DNA from: Cladobotryum mycophilum
Taxonomy: Eukaryota; Ascomycota; Sordariomycetes; Hypocreales; Hypocreaceae
Assembly (NCBI GenBank): GCA_036429605.1
Contig: CM071591.1
Span: 558,001-622,000 of the forward strand
DNA length: 64,000 nucleotides
Direction of reading: 5' to 3'
The position numbers were made by a program, and so were the translations under genes. The notes under the pieces are model-generated. The model saw nothing but the letters and a program-made list of their open reading frames with translations, made no database searches and was not told where the DNA came from. Positions within the stretch are counted from its first letter, which is position 1; each line of letters opens with the position of its first letter. Shown here piece by piece: positions 59,377-64,000 of this stretch.

Positions 59377-61727
59377 ATGAGCAGATACTGGTCCCCATGC
59401 AGCAGAAGCAGCAGCAACCTCTTATATCGCACCTTGAGCTCATTTCGACTTCCCGTCAGACGCTGTTGGTTCACATGCGGGGGCAGATTGTATCATCGCA
59501 AAGCTAGGCAGGGGCCTCCAGCAGCAGCAACTACTCCGTCCTCGTTCATGGCGGCGAGTGATGCGTCGTCATCGCGGCCATTGTCCAGAGCCCGTCCGCC
59601 CTTCCAGTACCTCCCGCTGAGGGACGACCAGAGCATCCGGATCCTCACCCTGGAGCCCGGTTCCGGCGCCAATCCGTTGGTCGGCAGCCTGGGGACCGAG
59701 CAGCTGGGCTCGAGGCCCGAGTACGAGGCCATATCATACGTCTGGGGCACAGGCGGGCGACACTCGGAGCTGGTCTGCGACGGCGCGGCGCTGCCCTTGA
59801 CGCAGAGCATCTACGATGCGCTCTGCCGCGTGAGGCACGCCACCGAGACGCGCAGGCTGTGGGCCGACCAGATCTGCATCAACCAGGATGACATCCCCGA
59901 GCGGAGCCAGCAGGTGAAGCTCATGAACGCCGTGTACAAGAATGCGCGGCGCGTGCTGGTCTGGCTGGGGAGGGACCTGGACGGAGTGGCCAGGGACGCC
60001 GTGAGCATGATTCATCGCCTCAACGACGTGTTTGGGGATGAGGAGGCGCACAGGGCATTTAGGGTCGAGCATTCGGAGAATTTGGCCAAGCAGACCAAGG
60101 AGCCGTGGATTCCGATTTCTAAATTGACCAAGTTACCCTGGGTGAGTTTATACTACTACTATACGGAACATGTCCAGCCGTTTTGGCTAGTTCCCCTTTT
60201 TTTCTCCTTTCAAACAACAACCTTTTTGCTGATCAAAACAATAGTTTCACCGAATATGGATCGTCCAAGAAATCGGCACCGATGCACCCGCCATCCTCTA
60301 CTGGGGAGACGCAGAGGTTGACTGGGAAACGCTCTCCTCCGTGGCCGCGGTCCTCAACCAAAACTATCACCACCTGCGCTCGCGCTTCTACATCGGGACC
60401 CCCAACGTCAGGTACCTGCACAAGCGGTTCGTGGAGCCCGACGTCGAGCACTACGACCAGTACCACAACCGCGGGTGCTTTGTGTACGAGCTACACCGCG
60501 CGCGGCACCTCCTGGCCCAGGACCCTAGGGATCATATATACGCGTTCCTGGGCCACTTCTCCCTTAACACGGGCGGTCAGGGGCTCGCCAGCCTGGTGGC
60601 CGACTACAGCCAGCCCGTCGAGGAAGTCTACATGGACGTCGCCCGGCGCGCCCTCCAGGGCGCCGACTCCCTCATCATGCTCTCCGCGAACCACAACCAC
60701 CCGCCGAGCAACAAGCGGTACCCCCGGACTGGTTCCCCGTGGACCTCCCCTCCTGGGTGCCCGACTGGCGGGAGACCCCCGTGCACATGCTCGGCTGTCC
60801 GGAGACGCCCCACCGGGCGGCCGGGGACACCAGGCCGGACCTGAGGATCGACGACGCGGGCCGGGTTCTGCACATCAGGGGCGTGCATGTCGATACGATA
60901 GAGCGGCATTCGTGGACCTTGTACGGGAGCTCGTATCAGTTCCATCATCACAGGGCAGGAGGACATGATAATCAGGGGCATCGCGGTGGGCGACAAAACT
61001 ATAACCACAGGCATACACATCAACACAACCATCACCACCATACTCCTCACAACCACCACCGCAACCACAACCACGCCAATAATAACAACTGGCGCTCCCA
61101 CCACCAACCACAACAACAACGAAGCCTCCACCAATCCCCCCAAGATCCACCCCCTCCAACACGCATCCCCCCGCTCATCAACCTCTGGCGCTCCATCTGC
61201 CACTTCTCCTCCTTTACCCTCTCCCACCCCTATCCCCCCAGCAATCCCTCTCCATCCCCATCCTCCTCCGCCTTCTTCGCCTTCCTCCAGACCCTCACAA
61301 ACGCCTGCATAGGCGCCGACCGCTCCCGCCCCTACCACTCCATCCCCCCACCGAATGGCTCGCCAACGGCGCAGCCTACCTCCTCCGCTCCTCGCCCAAC
61401 CCCCAGGACCTGGACATATCCGCCGACCTGCGCGCCCTCGCCCACGCCGGCGACCCCTACCAGTGGACCCGCGAGGCCACCCTCGTCACGCGCTACAGGC
61501 GCTTCGCCGTCACCGCCAGGGGCTACTACGTCCTCGGCCCGGACGCCCTGCAGGTCGGCGACGTCGTCGTCGTGCTCCACGGCGGGAGGACGCCGTTCAT
61601 ACTGCGGAGGGCCGAGGACGGGGGCCCCGGGTGGACGCTCATAGGCGAGTGCTATGCCCACGGGCTGATGAACGGGGAGGCGCTGGACTTGCAAGGGGCG
61701 GTGGAAGATGTCTTTTCTATAAGTTGA
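59377..61727 (+). CDS. HET-domain protein, two apparent frame breaks
   Basis: Heterokaryon-incompatibility (HET) domain proteins control non-self recognition and cell death after hyphal fusion. Exon 1 is 59377-60141 and exon 2 starts at 60245 (103-bp intron). The HET core is clear: AISYVWGTGG, LWADQICINQDD, ERSQQVKLMN, RRVLVWLGR, then after the intron RIWIVQEIGT and DPRDHIYAFLG. The frame breaks twice: at the C run 60721-60725 (needed to reach LPSWVPDWR) and at the C run 61344-61349 (needed to reach TEWLANGAAYLL and the end at 61727). Each break fits one missing C, so sequencing error and true pseudogenisation are both possible. Between them lies a His/Asn-rich low-complexity stretch (about 60960-61100). 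The start could instead be the ATG at 59548 (MAASDAS); the N-terminal 57 residues are basic and unconserved. Confidence 0.78.
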
Positions 61728-62434
61728 AAAGGGAGAGAAGGGAAGAGGGGGAGGTATATGAAGGACTTGGGACCCATGAACTGTTATGAGATTATGTTGT
61801 GATATGATACCAATGGTGTACGATGTTACGAGGAATAGTGTTGTTGAATCAAGCGATGGTGATGATGGGTGGTTTAATTGATTGATTCCAACTAATTTTA
61901 TTACCCTGGAATGTTGGCAGAATCAATCAACCAACCATCTATGCATCGTCACAACTTGGTTCAACAGGCGTATATATGAGGTAAGAATAGAGCAAAACGC
62001 CGAGTTTCATGTCAAGATTTCACATAGAATCACTTCAGAAACACAAAAGTTCATCATGATTTGATTTCAATTAATCAGGAAAATTAAATTATTTCACAAA
62101 AGAAACACAATAGTGTATATCAAAGTTCCAGAAATCTCATTTCGGTAATTCTGATCGAGTGGCGGATGCTCGACTTCTATCTATACAACCTGCCCTATGC
62201 TGATGCTGATTCCCACCAGCTAATTCTGTCATAATAAAATCAAAGTTCCGCCCAACAAATAAGTTAAAAAAGAAAAAAAGTAAAGAGTCATGTGTAAACC
62301 TGCTTTCATTGTTCCCAAACTCCGGATGCCACCCTGTGTCCAGTCCATGGTATGCTTGAATGCCCCGGAAAAAAAGATTATTGTAAACTTATCGACATGC
62401 GAACACCAGTACATAGTCTCGTTATTGATTTGGT
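61728..62434. other. Convergent intergenic spacer
   Basis: AT-rich 3' flanks of the HET gene and the bZIP gene. Nothing else seen. Confidence 0.6.
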
Positions 62435-63948
62435 TTACCAGTCCATGGTTAGCAGTTCTAGCCTTGATACAACGGATTCAATGCTAGCACTGATGGCCTG
62501 AACACGAGCCATGGCCATGGCTGCTGTGGCTTCTTCTTCAGTGGCGTCGACGAGTTCAAATCTGGAAAGCATCTTCTCGGATTCAATACCGCCAAAGATA
62601 TCAATATGAGAAAGGCCGTCAGTGTTGAGGGCCTCGGGCTCACGCTCGGATACAGGCTCAGAGTGATAGAGAGCAAAGTCGGGATCTGACTCAAACTCCT
62701 CATCAATCGGGGCATCCGATGAAGGCTTGGGCGCAAGAGGTTGCTCGACAGGTCGCTCAATAACAGGAGCCTCGACCTTCTCATCATCTAAAGCAAATGT
62801 CGACTCGACAAAGTTGGAGGTCTTGCCAGAAAGAATGCTAGCATCAAAGGGTGTGGGGATCTCCGAAGTATCAACGACAAAGACCTGAGGCTGGAAGTTG
62901 AAGCCATTGCTGAGTGTGAGCATGGAGAAGTCCATGTTTTGCTCGGGAATCATGGCCATGCCAATCTGCTGTTGCGATGATTGAGAACCATAAGGGTTCG
63001 TGTCCTTGGGCAGCTGTTGCTGGTTTGGTGATTGTTGAGGCTCAGTCTTGATTTGAGCCTGCTGGGCAGCAGGTACTGGGTTGGCACTAAGATGATCCAG
63101 GAAAGTAGAGAATGAGGCAGATGAAAGAAGCATGCGAGTAAGATCAGACAAGCGCTTGTTTTCCTCGACAAGAGCGCGGTTCTGAGCACGGAGGTCGTTG
63201 TTCTCGGTAACCTTGCCGGCGACTTCAGTTTCCAACTGGGAGATGTATTCTGCAAAACATGTTAGTATAAAGCAGTTGGATATGAGAGATTGGGGAACGT
63301 CTTACCCTTTCTTCGCGATCGGAATGCACGAGCGGAGACCTTGTTGCGGAGTTGCCTTCGCTCCTTACTGCTGAGCTTCTTTCCCTCCTCACTAGCCAAG
63401 AGCCTCTCATCCTCGTCCATTTCCTCGTCCTCTTTCTTGAGCCTGGGCATGTTGGAGTGAGGAGTGGGCGCATCGCTATCAGGAGACGAAGGCTTGGCTC
63501 GCATCGAGTTGAGGAGTTGGGTAATCTTCTGCTCGACAATGGGGTCGGTAGGCTGAGGGGCCTTGCCCCGAGACTTGGACTGCTGGGCAGCTTGGCGCTG
63601 AGCTTGCTGTTGCTGAATGATGTGCTGCTGCTGCCTTTGCTGAGCCTGTGCCTTGGCCAAAGCGGCCTGAGAATGAGCACCGGGCCAAAGACGACCAACA
63701 CTGCTAGACTGAGATGGCAATGTTGGAGAAGTAATCGATGACTCCTGCTCGATGCTGCTCGGGTTTATGGTAGAAAACAACTGCGAGTCGGCGGGAGACT
63801 CAAAGTCCATGATCTCTGAAGCAGGAATAGTGGCCTGAGAGGGCGATGTGTTGAAGTCGAACAGATCGTTCTCTGAAGGGAAGCCACCGAGGTAATCGAG
63901 GCTTCCGAAATCCTGATAACCAGTGTTGTTCGACTCGTTTACGGCCAT
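62435..63948 (-). CDS. bZIP transcription factor (possibly MeaB-like)
   Basis: Two exons, 63948-63306 and 63249-62435 (56-bp intron inside the bZIP region), 485 aa. The basic region reads NKVSARAFRSRRKEYI (N-x7-R pattern), and the leucine zipper continues through ISQLETEV, DLRAQNRAL and ENKRLSDL. The N-terminus is rich in Gln (a Q/A-rich stretch about 100-125) and Ser; the C-terminus is acidic and probably disordered. The KERRQLRNKVSARAFRSRR type of basic region is what I associate with MeaB, a nitrogen-metabolism bZIP, but I cannot confirm this. The start at 63948 has an ACCATGGCC context; the frame stays open to 63996 at the window edge, so an upstream exon or start is possible. Confidence 0.85.
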
Positions 63949-64000
63949 GGTGTTGGCGATGGCGCCAGGCACAAAGCCAGTCTGCTGTCTGTACATGTCA

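Noticed and set aside
60628..61338. 236-codon antisense frame over the HET gene
   Set aside because: Val/Gly-rich mirror of the A/C-rich low-complexity region; the sense frame carries HET-family motifs.
1..64000. CRISPR array, operon or biosynthetic gene cluster
   Set aside because: Introns and gene types are eukaryotic; no regularly spaced repeats; no polyketide, peptide or terpene synthase present.

Overview
The window looks like chromosomal DNA of a filamentous ascomycete, most likely a sordariomycete (Hypocreales is my guess from style, not proven). Reasons: intron-poor to moderately intron-rich genes; introns mostly of 50-70 bp with GTAAGT/GTATGT-like donors, CTAAC/CTGAC-like branch sites and CAG/TAG acceptors; and a typical Pezizomycotina gene set (Zn2Cys6 regulators, HET domain protein, SPO22/ZIP4, KDM4-type demethylase, gluconeogenesis regulator). 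I rebuilt exon structures by hand. Every gene given here as intact closes to a whole number of codons and joins conserved motifs across its splices.

Layout. 0.9-3.1 kb (-): membrane-anchored hormone-sensitive-lipase-like hydrolase. 5.6-6.6 kb (+): cysteine-synthase-fold PLP enzyme with an altered substrate loop. 8.8-9.8 kb (+): secreted tungstate-binding-protein-like (TupA-like) protein. 10.7-12.3 kb (+): RING plus TRAF-type zinc-finger protein. 13.6-17.3 kb (+): ubiquitin chain elongation factor UFD2 (7 exons). 17.3-28.7 kb: an 11.4-kb gene-free stretch rich in homopolymers and GTAC-core motifs. 28.7-31.2 kb (+): large Zn2Cys6 transcription factor. Then a run of six minus-strand genes: ZIP4/SPO22 (32.1-35.4), AcuM/ERT1-type regulator with an 18-nt microexon (36.0-38.4), xanthine dehydrogenase (40.0-44.2), kynurenine aminotransferase (45.0-46.6), a divergent protein kinase (47.1-48.3) and a KDM4-type histone demethylase with PHD fingers (49.1-53.8). 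A tRNA-Gln(CTG) lies at 55.45 kb (-). Then a membrane-anchored histidine-phosphatase-like protein lacking catalytic residues (57.0-58.8, +), a HET-domain gene with two frame breaks at C runs (59.4-61.7, +), and a bZIP regulator at the right edge (62.4-63.9, -).

The genes do not form an operon or an obvious biosynthetic cluster. Themes are metabolic control (AcuM-type, bZIP, XDH, kynurenine pathway), protein turnover (UFD2, RING/TRAF), chromatin and meiosis (KDM4, ZIP4), and surface or secreted proteins. I found no complete transposon, CRISPR array or virus-like element. The strongest leads are the TupA-like secreted protein, the pseudophosphatase-like surface protein, the non-canonical cysteine-synthase-like enzyme, the 11.4-kb gene-free region before the Zn2Cys6 regulator, and two long perfect inverted repeats in intergenic DNA.
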